Part shown: positions 34,769 to 44,213 of the stretch, piece by piece | Numbering within the stretch: position 1 is the first letter of the stretch | Layout: each line of letters opens with the position of its first letter | DNA from: CBDDKU01 sp965230375 | Lineage (GTDB): Bacteria > Bacteroidota > Bacteroidia > Flavobacteriales_D > Cryomorphaceae | Assembly (NCBI GenBank): GCA_965230375.1 | Contig: CBDDKU010000028.1 | Location: 66,614-130,613 of the forward strand | Length of the DNA stretch: 64,000 nucleotides | Direction of reading: 5' to 3' | The notes under the pieces: model-generated | Databases searched by the model: none | The model's input: only the letters and a program-made list of their open reading frames with translations | What the model was told of the DNA's origin: nothing | Position numbers and translations under genes: made by a program

Positions 34769-37078
34769 GTGAACGAAGAACAGAAGAATATCCCCTATTT
34801 AATTCTCGATGCCGGATTCTCGACAGAGAGTGTCAATTCGGTTTTGAATTTTCTCAATGGCCAATCTGCTGATGCGCAAATGGCCTATTTGGTCTTGACC
34901 CACGGTGCCAGGTATGATGGGCAGACAGTCAGTGAGATCGTAGCTTCGAAAACTACGTGGCCAATAGTAGAGCTATCAAATGACGAACATCTCCATCCAA
35001 ATGTCATTAACCTTGTTCCTCCTGGCAAATACCCAATAATTGACGGTGGATCTGTGAGCTTGAGTGATTCAGATATCGTGAAGGGAGACGGTACCAATAG
35101 AAACTCTTCGACTGGAACTGAGAGAGAAGGTTCTGCAGCTCAAGAATCAAGCGATGAAAAGTCTCCACCTGGCCAATCAATTTTTGCTAGCGAAGACAGC
35201 TTTCGCACTCTTGCCAACTCCATTCCCCAAATGGCGTGGGTCACAGACGAAGAAGGCAACATCGTTTGGTACAACCAGCGCTGGTACGATTATACGGGAA
35301 CCACTTTAGAAGAAATGAAAGGGTGGGGCTGGCAGAAAGTTCATCACCCAAAGCATGTTGATAGAGTAGTCAAATTGATCAAGCATAGCTTTCAAACAGG
35401 CGAAATATGGGAAGATACATTCCCCTTGCGAAGTAAGGATGGAAAGTATAGATGGTTCCTTTCGCGAGCCGAACCAATTAGAAATAGCTCTGGTGAAATT
35501 ATCCGGTGGTTTGGAACAAACACGGACATCACTGAAAAACGCAAGCAAGAATCTGAGCTTAATCGGAGTCTCGAGCGCCTTAAACTTGCAAAAGACTCAG
35601 CGCGTCTGGGACTTTTCGAATTCAATTTATCAGATAATCATCTGGAATGGGAACCACTTCTCAAAGAGATTTGGGGATTTGAACCAGATGAAGAAGTGAA
35701 TTTGGACAAGTTTTATGAACGCTTGCATCCAGCCGATATTGAACCGACTGAAGCTGCGATAGCATCTTCTACTGACCCTGATGGTAGTGGACGATATGAA
35801 GCGACCTATCGCGTAATTAATAGAGTCACTGAGAAAATATACTGGATTCGAGCTTCAGGGGTCGTGGTTTTCAAGGAAAGAAAGCCAGAAATAATGATCG
35901 GTTTAGTAAATGATATTACTGACCAAAAGAAGCTGGAAGAGTCGCTGCAGAGCGCACTCTGCGAACTAGAAGATGCAGATGCTAAAAAGGATGAGTTCTT
36001 GTCGGTATTGGGTCATGAACTTCGAAATCCGCTAGCGGCGCTAAAGGCGAGTATGGAAATACTTCAGCCGAAGCTCCAGGACGGTTCAGAGCTGCTATCA
36101 ATCATGGATCACAGCATAGGCACTATGTCTCGCCTTCTCGATGATCTCCTTGATCTCAATCGGATTGCACGAAATCGAGTGACTTTGAAAATCGATACCG
36201 TCGATGTAAGAGAAGTGCTCAGCGAAGTCGTTAAACTCACCAGAAATGTCTGCGAGCAAAAGGGGCATACTTTAACCTTTTCATCCGAAGATTCGCTTAT
36301 GGTGAAAGGAGACCCGGTAAGGCTTGAGCAGATCTTTATGAATATGGTCTTCAATGCGTACAAGTACACTCCAGAAGGTGGACGTATTCATGTAAGTGCC
36401 AAGAGAAGTGGTGATGAGATAAGGGTGAGCGTAAAGGACAACGGCCTCGGCTTACCAGAGCACCTTCAAGGAAAAATATTCGATCCATTTTTCCAGATCA
36501 AGAAAGAAGGGCATGCTTCCCAGGGGCTAGGAATAGGATTGGCACTTGCCAAAAAGCTTGTCGAAATGCACAAAGGTCGGATTGAAGCTGAGAGTGAAGG
36601 AGAGAATAAAGGTTCGACTTTCTCGGTGACATTACCAGCGAAAGCAAAAACCCAGAACGCAGGCGACGCAGGGTCGCATTCCAAAACCGATGAAATTGTA
36701 CCCGGACTCAGAGTTCTATTTATTGAAGATGACCCGGATAATTCCATCTTGATGCCACTCGTTTTAAAGTCCTTGAAATGTGAAGTGGAAGTTGCTGTTA
36801 ACGGCATAGAAGGGCTGGAAAAACTGGGTGCGTACAAACCCAATGTTGTGATCAGCGATATTGGCTTACCCGATATAACTGGACATGAGCTGGCGCGGAG
36901 AATACGAGAAGCAGGATACAAGGGACTGATGATCGCACTGTCAGGCTATAGTCACGCCGAAGTCAGAGAAAAGTCTAAGGCAGCCGGTTTCGACTTTCAC
37001 CTTTCCAAACCTACCAATAAGGAAGAACTGGCAAAGGTGCTCTCAAGTGTTTCGGAAGAGTCTGTTAGTCCGGAATAA
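34769..37078 (+). CDS. hybrid histidine kinase, CheB-like / PAS-PAS-HisKA-HATPase-REC
   Basis: A 769-residue cytoplasmic hybrid kinase, started at the GTG at 34769. Residues 1-105 resemble the first half of a CheB methylesterase domain (YLVLTHG, EIVASKTTWPIVEL, LHPNVINLVPPGKYPIIDGG), but the nucleophile Ser-Ala-Gly-Gly is absent (DAGFSTES) and the second half is missing. Two PAS domains follow (about 150-265 and 275-395). HisKA has His416 in GHELRNPL. The HATPase has NAYKYTPEGG, DNGLGLP and GLGIGLALAKKLV. The C-terminal receiver has Asp697 in SDIGLPD. It has no adjacent response-regulator gene. The PAS domains probably sense an internal signal. Confidence 0.9.
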   Translation: MNEEQKNIPYLILDAGFSTESVNSVLNFLNGQSADAQMAYLVLTHGARYDGQTVSEIVASKTTWPIVELSNDEHLHPNVINLVPPGKYPIIDGGSVSLSDSDIVKGDGTNRNSSTGTEREGSAAQESSDEKSPPGQSIFASEDSFRTLANSIPQMAWVTDEEGNIVWYNQRWYDYTGTTLEEMKGWGWQKVHHPKHVDRVVKLIKHSFQTGEIWEDTFPLRSKDGKYRWFLSRAEPIRNSSGEIIRWFGTNTDITEKRKQESELNRSLERLKLAKDSARLGLFEFNLSDNHLEWEPLLKEIWGFEPDEEVNLDKFYERLHPADIEPTEAAIASSTDPDGSGRYEATYRVINRVTEKIYWIRASGVVVFKERKPEIMIGLVNDITDQKKLEESLQSALCELEDADAKKDEFLSVLGHELRNPLAALKASMEILQPKLQDGSELLSIMDHSIGTMSRLLDDLLDLNRIARNRVTLKIDTVDVREVLSEVVKLTRNVCEQKGHTLTFSSEDSLMVKGDPVRLEQIFMNMVFNAYKYTPEGGRIHVSAKRSGDEIRVSVKDNGLGLPEHLQGKIFDPFFQIKKEGHASQGLGIGLALAKKLVEMHKGRIEAESEGENKGSTFSVTLPAKAKTQNAGDAGSHSKTDEIVPGLRVLFIEDDPDNSILMPLVLKSLKCEVEVAVNGIEGLEKLGAYKPNVVISDIGLPDITGHELARRIREAGYKGLMIALSGYSHAEVREKSKAAGFDFHLSKPTNKEELAKVLSSVSEESVSPE

Positions 37079-37211
37079 GGGGGCTGCTAATGGACAATTG
37101 ATAGTTGACAATGGATAATTCGTAAAGCAGAAAATGTATTGCTATCATTCAAAAGTCAGAGTTCAATATTCAGCGTCTTAATTCGGCCAGCGTTAATGAT
37201 GGATGGCGTGA

Positions 37212-37300
37212 GCCCTGACCGTAAGCGTCAGGGCGCAGGATTCTAGCATTCGGTGAAGCCGGATGCGAAGGATGAGTCTAGGAAGAAGTCCTGAAGGGAC
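37212..37300. repeat. cluster of three small hairpins
   Basis: GCCCTGAC (37212-37219) pairs with GTCAGGGC (37227-37234). GCATTCGG (37247-37254) pairs with CCGGATGC (37259-37266) using one wobble. GTCC (37288-37291) pairs with GGAC (37297-37300). They lie in a 655-bp gene-free region (37079-37733), just ahead of the REP-like element. They differ in sequence from that element. Confidence 0.5.
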
Positions 37301-37364
37301 GAAACATCAAAACCGGCAGTAATCCAGAGCGCTGAAACACGTCGATTTTTACCATCAAACCTAT

Positions 37365-37542
37365 GTCCCGCTAGGGACTACCTGTCGGTAACCCTACTCT
37401 AACAAGACTTGGTATGCGTGCCGTTAGGTACGCCCTGTGACCTACGCCACCACTCTGTCTAGGTGGAGATATAGGTAGTACCTGACGGCACATAAATCCG
37501 TAGAAGATTATTTAATTACCCATAGGTAGTCCCTAGCGGGAC
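37365..37542. repeat. 178-bp REP-like inverted-repeat element, detached copy
   Basis: Two facing modules (37365-37439 and 37471-37542) match the modules upstream of the transposase at 20447. They carry GTCCC-GCTA-GGGAC, GTGCC-GTTA-GGTAC, GTACCTGACGGCAC and CATAGGTAGTCCC. Size and orientation equal the inner unit at 19970-20146 (177 bp). No transposase is present, so it is a non-autonomous member of the same family. The rest of 37079-37733 shows no gene. Confidence 0.75.
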
Positions 37543-37733
37543 TGAGTACCAAGAAACCAAGAACAACTTAGGAAATGCGACCAACTTTTAACTTTTTCAA
37601 CTACCGAATCGGCCTGGAGATGAGAAGGGAGATCGCCTGTCGCTGATCACGATCATTATTAGGTTATCACTTACCATTAAAAGATTCTTTCAATCGCTCA
37701 ACACCAAAAGACGCCACATGGCGTTCTGAACCC

Positions 37734-38543
37734 ATGGATATCTTGATTCACAGTTTTTCTGGCGTAGCTGTAGGAACAGTCGTCGCTAGTTTTTCAAAGC
37801 ACGGATGGAAGGACCGAGCCAAGATTCTTACCATCTCCGGATTTGGTGGAGCGCTTCCCGATCTCGATGCCATTAGCCTTTGGTCGGGATTTGATTCTAC
37901 ATTCGGCACATTCTTCAATCTCGATCATAGCGGCAAGGAAATTTACTCCGCCAAGTTTTGGTATTCGCATCACGCCTTTTTGCACAGTATCGCAGCGGCC
38001 TTTCTCATGGCAGCACTTTTTGGCCTTTTCGCTTGGGTGATTGAAACGAAGGTTTTCAAATCGAAGCCAATCCGGATTGGAAGCTGGTTCAATCGAAACA
38101 GACTCGCGATTTTGGGGTTTGTTCTGGGCTATTTCCTTCATCTTCTTGAAGACATGCCTACACCCGCATCTACCTGGGGTGGTGTAAATTTCTTTTGGCC
38201 TTCTCCGGCTTATGTCGGTGGAACGGGCGATATCTGGTGGTGGAATAACTACGATATTTTTTTAATCGTTGTGGGCATCATCATTATCAATCTCTTGCTA
38301 ACCATAGCGAAAAGATTTTTGCGTTTTAATCTTCGAAAACTGAGTATTGGCGTTTTTGTCTTTGGGCTCTCGCTAGCGCTTTATCAGATTAAAACCCGGC
38401 CTTACGACTTCGCATACTCTGGATATACAACTCAGTATGCTGAATTTGAAAAAAAGTCGAAAGAAATTCAGAAAGAAGTCCTTGGTGAAGAGCTTTTCAG
38501 AATGATGGAGCGATTTGATAGGCGTTTACCAGTCTACTTTTAA
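37734..38543 (+). CDS. YdjM-like membrane-bound metal-dependent hydrolase
   Basis: A 269-residue inner-membrane protein of the YdjM/DUF457 family, which is annotated as metal-dependent hydrolase from conserved His and Asp residues. Visible motifs are the N-terminal HSFSGVAVG, GALPDLDAIS, YSHHAFLHSI and a later GYFLHLLEDMPTP. About five membrane segments are predicted. The exact reaction is not established for the family. It lies after the REP-like element and has no obvious operon partner. Confidence 0.82.
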   Translation: MDILIHSFSGVAVGTVVASFSKHGWKDRAKILTISGFGGALPDLDAISLWSGFDSTFGTFFNLDHSGKEIYSAKFWYSHHAFLHSIAAAFLMAALFGLFAWVIETKVFKSKPIRIGSWFNRNRLAILGFVLGYFLHLLEDMPTPASTWGGVNFFWPSPAYVGGTGDIWWWNNYDIFLIVVGIIIINLLLTIAKRFLRFNLRKLSIGVFVFGLSLALYQIKTRPYDFAYSGYTTQYAEFEKKSKEIQKEVLGEELFRMMERFDRRLPVYF

Positions 38544-38607
38544 TGGTAGAATCTATTCAGAAGAGTTTTCATCTTCTTCCTAACTTGTAGCGAGAACTTA
38601 ATAAGCT

Positions 38608-38964
38608 ATGACCCCAAAATCCATTCGCCCGTTTATCGGAGCTAAAGACTTCCCTATTTCACGTCGGTTTTATAAAGATCTCGGTTTTGAAGAGATCGTG
38701 ACATCGTCAAAAATGTCCTACTTCAGGTTGGGAGCCTTTGGGATTTACCTTCAAGACTATTACGTAAAAGACTGGGTAGAAAACTCCATGATCTTTTTGG
38801 AAGTTGACGATGTGGATGTCCATCACAAAAAAGTAGTTTCTCTTTCGCTGCCCGATAATTACCCCGGAGTGCGGGTGTCAGATGTGGTCCACAACGATTG
38901 GGGTAGCGAGTTCTTCCTTCACGATCCTAGTGATGTACTTTGGCATATTGGGTCTTTCAATTAG
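38608..38964 (+). CDS. VOC (glyoxalase/bleomycin-resistance) family protein
   Basis: A 118-residue cytoplasmic protein with the paired beta-alpha-beta-beta-beta fold of the vicinal oxygen chelate superfamily. Family signs are RPFIGAKDFPISRRFYKDLGFEEI at the start, FGIYLQDYY in the middle and EFFLHDPSDVLWHIG at the end. It may bind a metal or a small ligand. No substrate can be inferred. Confidence 0.85.
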   Translation: MTPKSIRPFIGAKDFPISRRFYKDLGFEEIVTSSKMSYFRLGAFGIYLQDYYVKDWVENSMIFLEVDDVDVHHKKVVSLSLPDNYPGVRVSDVVHNDWGSEFFLHDPSDVLWHIGSFN

Positions 38965-39110
38965 GTGTTTGACCAACTTTATTTGACTACACCTATCTCG
39001 TTATAAGCGTAATCAATCATTAAAATTATACTCAGCATGAACAATTCAATAAGTTTGTTGTAAATACATGTACATACATATAATATCTATACATCAAATA
39101 AAGAATCAAC

Positions 39111-39647
39111 ATGGAAACCGCAGTAAAAACAACTTGGGCAATCGACCCAACCCACAGTGAAGTACAATTCAAAGTAAAGCACCTTGTAATCTCGACAGTA
39201 ACTGGTCAGTTCAACAAATTTGACGGAAGTCTAATAGCAGACAATGAAGATTTTTCAGATGCTGAAGCCAGTTTTTCGCTCGACGTTAGCAGCATTGACA
39301 CCAATGTGGCAGATCGAGACGCACACTTGAAGTCCGACGACTTTTTCGCTGCCGATAAGTACCCACAAATCACATTCAAGAATGGGAAGCTTGAGAAATC
39401 GGGAGAGAACTACAGCCTGACTGGAGATCTCACCATACGCGATGTGACGAAAAAAATCACCCTAGACGTAGAGCTTGGTGGAGTGATGGTTGACCCTTAC
39501 GGCCAAACGAAAGCCGGGTTCGAAATCACAGGAAAAATTAATAGAAAAGAATTTGGCCTGAACTGGAATGGAATGACAGAGGCCGGTGGAGTAGTGGTCA
39601 GCGACCAAGTAAAACTCCAACTCAGCGTGCAAGTAGTAAAAGGATAA
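39111..39647 (+). CDS. YceI family protein, cytoplasmic form
   Basis: A 178-residue YceI protein without a signal peptide, starting METAVKTTWAIDPTHSEVQFKV. Family motifs are HLVISTVTGQFNKFDG, HLKSDDFFAADKYPQITFK and EITGKINRKEFGLNWN. It probably binds an isoprenoid or lipid-like ligand inside the cell. It is the third YceI member in the window and by motif the closest to the classical family. It is followed by a terminator and appears monocistronic. Confidence 0.93.
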   Translation: METAVKTTWAIDPTHSEVQFKVKHLVISTVTGQFNKFDGSLIADNEDFSDAEASFSLDVSSIDTNVADRDAHLKSDDFFAADKYPQITFKNGKLEKSGENYSLTGDLTIRDVTKKITLDVELGGVMVDPYGQTKAGFEITGKINRKEFGLNWNGMTEAGGVVVSDQVKLQLSVQVVKG

Positions 39648-39717
39648 AAAAACTGAACAAAATCAGACTTGAACTGATGTTCATTGTTCTGATTTTATTG
39701 GTGATTGGTTAGTGATG

Positions 39718-39773
39718 GCCGGGGACCTAGATCGTATTATCCCAGTAATCCGATCTAGAAAGCCCCGGCTTTT
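39718..39773 (+). terminator. two-part terminator hairpin after yceI-like gene
   Basis: GCCGGGG (39718-39724) pairs with CCCCGGC (39763-39769), and TAGATCG (39728-39734) pairs with CGATCTA (39751-39757) inside it. A short T tract follows at 39770-39773. Confidence 0.7.
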
Positions 39774-39855
39774 CTTATCCCATTCGGCAGTATTTCGCGC
39801 TAAGATCTTAACTGTGAATAGGACCATTTCGCTTTTCTCTTCTTAATTTGGTAGA

Positions 39856-40917
39856 ATGAAATCAACTCTCGCACCTACCAACCTAGCCATAGCAATTTTG
39901 TTTTTTGGCTTTTTCGTTTCCTGTTCGCCAAGTCAGGAGTCCGAATCTCAGGATACACCATCTGAAGTCGTTGAAGAAAAGCCTGTTCTTCCTTCTTGGA
40001 ACGACTCCGAATCAAAGCGTCAAATCATGGACTTCGTGAACGAAGCCACAAATCCAAATAGCTCAAGCTTTATTCCTGTCGAAGAACGAATTGCCACCTT
40101 TGATAATGACGGAACGCTTTGGAGCGAGCAACCGATGTACTTCCAATTGTTTTTCGCTCTTGATCGGGTGAAGGCTATGGCTGCAGATCACCCCGAGTGG
40201 AAAGACCAACAACCCTTCAAGGCCGTCCTCGAAAATGATATGGCCACTTTGGCAAAGCAAGGTGAAAAAGGATTGCTCCAAATTGTTGGAGCAACGCATA
40301 CGGGAATCACGACGGATGAATTCGAGAGCCTTGTCACCGATTGGATTTCAACTGCTCAGCATCCGATAAGAAAGAAGCCTTTCACAGAGCTCATTTACCA
40401 ACCCATGCTCGAACTCATGGATTATCTCCGAGCAAATGACTTTAAGGTCTTTATCGTTTCGGGTGGCGGTATTGAGTTTATGCGTCCTTGGACTGAAAGC
40501 GTGTACGGAATCCCGCGCGATCAGGTAGTTGGCACCAGTTTTGAAACGGAATACGACTACAATGACGGCGACCCTGTAATTCGGCGACTCGCCAAGATTG
40601 ATCTCCTGGACGACAAAGGCGGAAAACCAGTTGGGATCAACCGGTATATCGGTCGTAGACCGGTATTTTCAGCTGGAAATTCCGACGGAGATCTCGAAAT
40701 GCTGCGCTGGACGGATTCTAATGACTTGAATACATTCAAGCTCTATATTCATCATACCGATTCAGTTCGCGAGTGGGCCTACGACCGCAATTCGCACATT
40801 GGTAGGTTCGATAAAGGCTTGGACGAATCAAATGAAAAGGGATGGACCATCGTGGATATGGAGAAAGACTGGAAGGTTGTTTACCCTTTTGAGTTGAATG
40901 AAGAAGCTGGGCATTGA
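39856..40917 (+). CDS. exported HAD-superfamily phosphatase lipoprotein
   Basis: A 353-residue lipoprotein (lipobox FVSC near residue 23) with a haloacid dehalogenase fold. Motif I is ATFDNDGTLW with the nucleophile Asp, motif II is FIVSGGG, and motif IV is FSAGNSDGDLEML. It is therefore a likely periplasmic or outer-membrane-linked phosphatase. The next gene, an amidohydrolase lipoprotein, starts 27 bp later on the same strand, so the two probably form an operon. Confidence 0.87.
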   Translation: MKSTLAPTNLAIAILFFGFFVSCSPSQESESQDTPSEVVEEKPVLPSWNDSESKRQIMDFVNEATNPNSSSFIPVEERIATFDNDGTLWSEQPMYFQLFFALDRVKAMAADHPEWKDQQPFKAVLENDMATLAKQGEKGLLQIVGATHTGITTDEFESLVTDWISTAQHPIRKKPFTELIYQPMLELMDYLRANDFKVFIVSGGGIEFMRPWTESVYGIPRDQVVGTSFETEYDYNDGDPVIRRLAKIDLLDDKGGKPVGINRYIGRRPVFSAGNSDGDLEMLRWTDSNDLNTFKLYIHHTDSVREWAYDRNSHIGRFDKGLDESNEKGWTIVDMEKDWKVVYPFELNEEAGH

Positions 40918-40944
40918 CATCGCATAATCTAAAAACCTAGACTC

Positions 40945-42681
40945 ATGAAATTAGCTAACTACTTCATTTTCGTCCTTTTATCACTTCTTTGGCTGAGTTG
41001 CTCAGATTCGACCGATAAAAAGGAATTTTCGAAAGATAGAAATCAACAAGTTTATTTAAATGGCGATATCATAACCATGGAAGGTGAGACGCCAGAATAT
41101 GTTGAAGCTGTTGTAGAAGAAAATGGTCGGATTGCATTTGTCGGAACCAAGAATGAAGCCTTGCAAAAATTTCCATCTGCTAAGCAAATTGATCTTAAGG
41201 GAAACACCTTGGTGCCGGCATTTCTGGACGGACATGGACATTTTTACAATGTGGGATTCACCTCTATGTGCGCTAATGTCTTATCGCCTCCAGATGGTCC
41301 AGGCAAGGATTTCTCTTCCATCATTGATGCAATGATCGAATACAAAGAATCTGAATCGGGAATGTACGTAGCTCAAAAGTTGGGGTGGATAATCGGAAAT
41401 GGATATGACGATTCTCAACTTGCCGAGAAAGATCACCCAAAGGCGAGCGATCTTGATAAGATCAGTACAGATTTTCCAGTAGTTATCATTCATCAATCAG
41501 GGCATTTAGCTGCGATAAATACAAAGGGTTTGGAATTGGCAGGATATACTGCGGCGAGTGAAAACCCCGATGGAGGAGTGATTCGAAAGGACAAGGATGG
41601 GAATCCGAATGGTGTATTGGAAGAAGCTGCCTTCTTCAAAGTCCTATTTCCAATTCTAGGGAAAATGGATGATGAAATGGCCGCAAAGGCTATCGAGTTG
41701 GGTCAGGATGAATATGCTAAAATGGGCTATTTAACAGCACAGGATGGTAGAACTACTGTAGAGCAGTTGGCCGCACTTCGTAAGGGAGCCGACGATAGTC
41801 TTTATTATATGGATGTAGTGGCTTATCCGGATATAACTCTCGGGACGGATTATGTAGCAGAAGGACCGTATTCTCCCAGCCATTCCTACAAGAATCGTTT
41901 TAGAGTAGGAGGTGTAAAGCTGACGTTGGATGGCTCTCCACAAGGAAAAACGGCTTGGCTTACCAAGTGTTATCATGTAAACCCCGAAGGAAGAACGGGA
42001 TGTTATGAAGGATATCCAATTATGGATGATGACAAAGCAACGGGTTTTGTTGAAACAGCCTTTCAGAACAAGTGGCAAATTCTCTGTCATACCAATGGCG
42101 ATGCCGCAATTGATCAATACATCAAGGCTGTTGATCAAGCAGAAAAAATTTACAATTATCCCGATCATCGAACGGTCATAATCCACGCTCAAACTCTTAG
42201 GAAAGATCAAATTCCTGATCTGAAGCGATTGAATATCTACGCTTCACTTTTTCCGATGCACACTTTCTATTGGGGCGATTGGCACAGAGAGTCTGTGCTT
42301 GGCGAACCTCGTGCAGATTATATTTCACCGTGCAGAGATGTAGTAGATGCGGGCATCAATATCACGTCTCATCACGATGCTCCGGTCACCTTTCCAAATT
42401 CGCTTAGAGTATTAGATGCAACAGTCAATAGAGTGACTCGGAGTGGATATATACTGGGGCCCGATCAAAAATTGACTGCTTATGAAGGATTGAAAACCTT
42501 GACGATTTGGGCAGCAAATCAATATTTTGAAGAAGAGTATAAAGGTACCTTGGCGCTGGGAAAACTGGCCGATTTTGTGATTCTAGATCAAAACCCATTA
42601 AAAATTGATCCACTTGAGATTCACAATATTCAAGTTTTGGAGTCAATTAAAGAAGGGCGATCCGTATATCGAGCAGAATAG
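40945..42681 (+). CDS. exported amidohydrolase (YtcJ-like) lipoprotein
   Basis: A 578-residue lipoprotein (LLWLSCSD) with the amidohydrolase 3 / YtcJ fold. The N-terminal composite beta-sandwich (VYLNGDIITMEGETPEYVEA) is followed by the first metal motif HGHFYN. Further candidate ligands lie in HTNGDAAIDQY, HAQTL and SHHDAPVTFP. It ends with the typical YKGTLALGKLADFVILDQNPL. It acts outside the cytoplasm on an unknown amide or related substrate. It lies 27 bp after the phosphatase gene. Confidence 0.88.
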   Translation: MKLANYFIFVLLSLLWLSCSDSTDKKEFSKDRNQQVYLNGDIITMEGETPEYVEAVVEENGRIAFVGTKNEALQKFPSAKQIDLKGNTLVPAFLDGHGHFYNVGFTSMCANVLSPPDGPGKDFSSIIDAMIEYKESESGMYVAQKLGWIIGNGYDDSQLAEKDHPKASDLDKISTDFPVVIIHQSGHLAAINTKGLELAGYTAASENPDGGVIRKDKDGNPNGVLEEAAFFKVLFPILGKMDDEMAAKAIELGQDEYAKMGYLTAQDGRTTVEQLAALRKGADDSLYYMDVVAYPDITLGTDYVAEGPYSPSHSYKNRFRVGGVKLTLDGSPQGKTAWLTKCYHVNPEGRTGCYEGYPIMDDDKATGFVETAFQNKWQILCHTNGDAAIDQYIKAVDQAEKIYNYPDHRTVIIHAQTLRKDQIPDLKRLNIYASLFPMHTFYWGDWHRESVLGEPRADYISPCRDVVDAGINITSHHDAPVTFPNSLRVLDATVNRVTRSGYILGPDQKLTAYEGLKTLTIWAANQYFEEEYKGTLALGKLADFVILDQNPLKIDPLEIHNIQVLESIKEGRSVYRAE

Positions 42682-42779
42682 CTGTTGTGTTGTTTTGATT
42701 CGACCGCTGATATGGGGTTCTTATTTTGCTTTCGAAGTAAACAGAATGACAATGAGTTTGTTATCTTTTTGACTGCATC

Positions 42780-44150
42780 ATGAGGTGGTTTCAAAATATG
42801 GCTCTCATAGCCTTAGTTGTTTTCTTTGTCATCGGAACGGCGAAAGGCCAAAATATTCTCAATCCCGATTTTGAGACCTATTCTGAATGCCCTGAATTCT
42901 TGGGGCAAATTGGTTTTGCAACAGGTTGGGAAGACGTCATCGCATCATCTGACTATTACAACTGCAATTTGGATCTAGATGTGGCTTATCCAACGCCGGG
43001 TGGAGCGTCCTCTGGTGCTGGGGCGGTATCTATGGGTAGCTATGGAAACCTAACAGGTGCAGCTGAAGCGATAGGCCAAACCCTTGGGGAGCCCTTTCTG
43101 GCCGGTGAGACTTACACGTACACCATGGATCTAAAAAAGGCCGAATCGGGTTCTTTTGGCTATGTCTGCACCGGAATGTGTTTCTACGGTTTTGCCACTT
43201 CACCTACTTTAGGTTTGTCCTTTATTCATGCTTCGACGCTAGACGGGGCGGAGCTGCTAGCCTGCACAGAGACCGTTGAAAACAATGACTGGGAGACATA
43301 CACCATTTCATTTACCCCGACTCAAGACATCAATTACCTCGTTATTTCCCCAGGGATAGCGCCGGAGTGCTACCAGATTATTTTCCTGGACAATATCCAA
43401 CCGGTTGATCCTGATGACGAAGATGATGACACCGATATATCACTGGAAATTTCTGGCCCTGACACCATTTGCCTTGGTCAGCCGGCTGAACTTGTAGCGA
43501 GCTTTTCAAGTGGTACTTTTTCATGGGAAAACGGAACAACACAATCAAATAGAACGATTACGACAGGTGGTAACTTTATCGGTACTGTCACGGCGGCTAA
43601 TGGTGAAACGCTTGTGGACTCAATTCGAGTCGTTTCTATCGCTCCACCCGTGCTCAGTTTGAGTGGTGGCACTTTTTGCGAAGGTGATACGGCTATTCTT
43701 TTTGCCAATGCGCAGAATGCAGAAACGGCTTTTTGGCTCGGTACAAATGGAAGTGATGAAACTCGAATTACAGAGGCCGGCGCATACACTGCCCTGGCCC
43801 AAAACCGATGTGGACAGATAACAAAAACCGTAGATGTCAGTTTCAAAGACTGTTCTTGTTTTGTTTATATCCCAAATGCATTTACGCCCAACGGCGATGG
43901 CTTTAATGATGTCTTTAAACCGGTGTTCGACTGCAATTTATCGTTGTATGAATTTACCATTTTTGATCGGTGGGGTCGAGAAGTTTTTAGGTCTGATGAG
44001 CCATCAACTCCCTGGAATGGGGGTGGGGCTTCAGAAGGTGAATTCTTTTTACAGAATGGGATTTACAACTACATACTTTCCTACTCGAATGGAGAGCTTG
44101 ATATTGACGATGTGAAAGTGATCCGTGGAAATGTCACGCTTGTGAGGTAA
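42780..44150 (+). CDS. T9SS type B (gliding-motility-associated C-terminal) secreted protein
   Basis: A 456-residue exported protein. A signal peptide (ending GTAKGQ) precedes a carbohydrate-binding-like beta-sandwich (residues 25-210) and an Ig-like segment. The C-terminal 90 residues begin with YIPNAFTPNGDGFNDVFKP and contain FTIFDRWGREVF, the hallmark of the CHU_C type B sorting domain. It is thus a type IX substrate that uses the alternative signal. The function is unknown, probably adhesion or glycan binding. Confidence 0.9.
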   Translation: MRWFQNMALIALVVFFVIGTAKGQNILNPDFETYSECPEFLGQIGFATGWEDVIASSDYYNCNLDLDVAYPTPGGASSGAGAVSMGSYGNLTGAAEAIGQTLGEPFLAGETYTYTMDLKKAESGSFGYVCTGMCFYGFATSPTLGLSFIHASTLDGAELLACTETVENNDWETYTISFTPTQDINYLVISPGIAPECYQIIFLDNIQPVDPDDEDDDTDISLEISGPDTICLGQPAELVASFSSGTFSWENGTTQSNRTITTGGNFIGTVTAANGETLVDSIRVVSIAPPVLSLSGGTFCEGDTAILFANAQNAETAFWLGTNGSDETRITEAGAYTALAQNRCGQITKTVDVSFKDCSCFVYIPNAFTPNGDGFNDVFKPVFDCNLSLYEFTIFDRWGREVFRSDEPSTPWNGGGASEGEFFLQNGIYNYILSYSNGELDIDDVKVIRGNVTLVR

Positions 44151-44213
44151 GGCATCTTCTGGAAGTCGAACTCGCTTTTACAAGTTTATAGGATTTATTC
44201 TTAAACTCGCCGC

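Noticed and set aside
39659..39696. Inverted repeat AAAATCAGA/TCTGATTTT as a terminator
   Set aside because: The loop is 20 nt and the stem AT-rich; the GC-rich two-part hairpin just downstream (39718-39773) is the better terminator.
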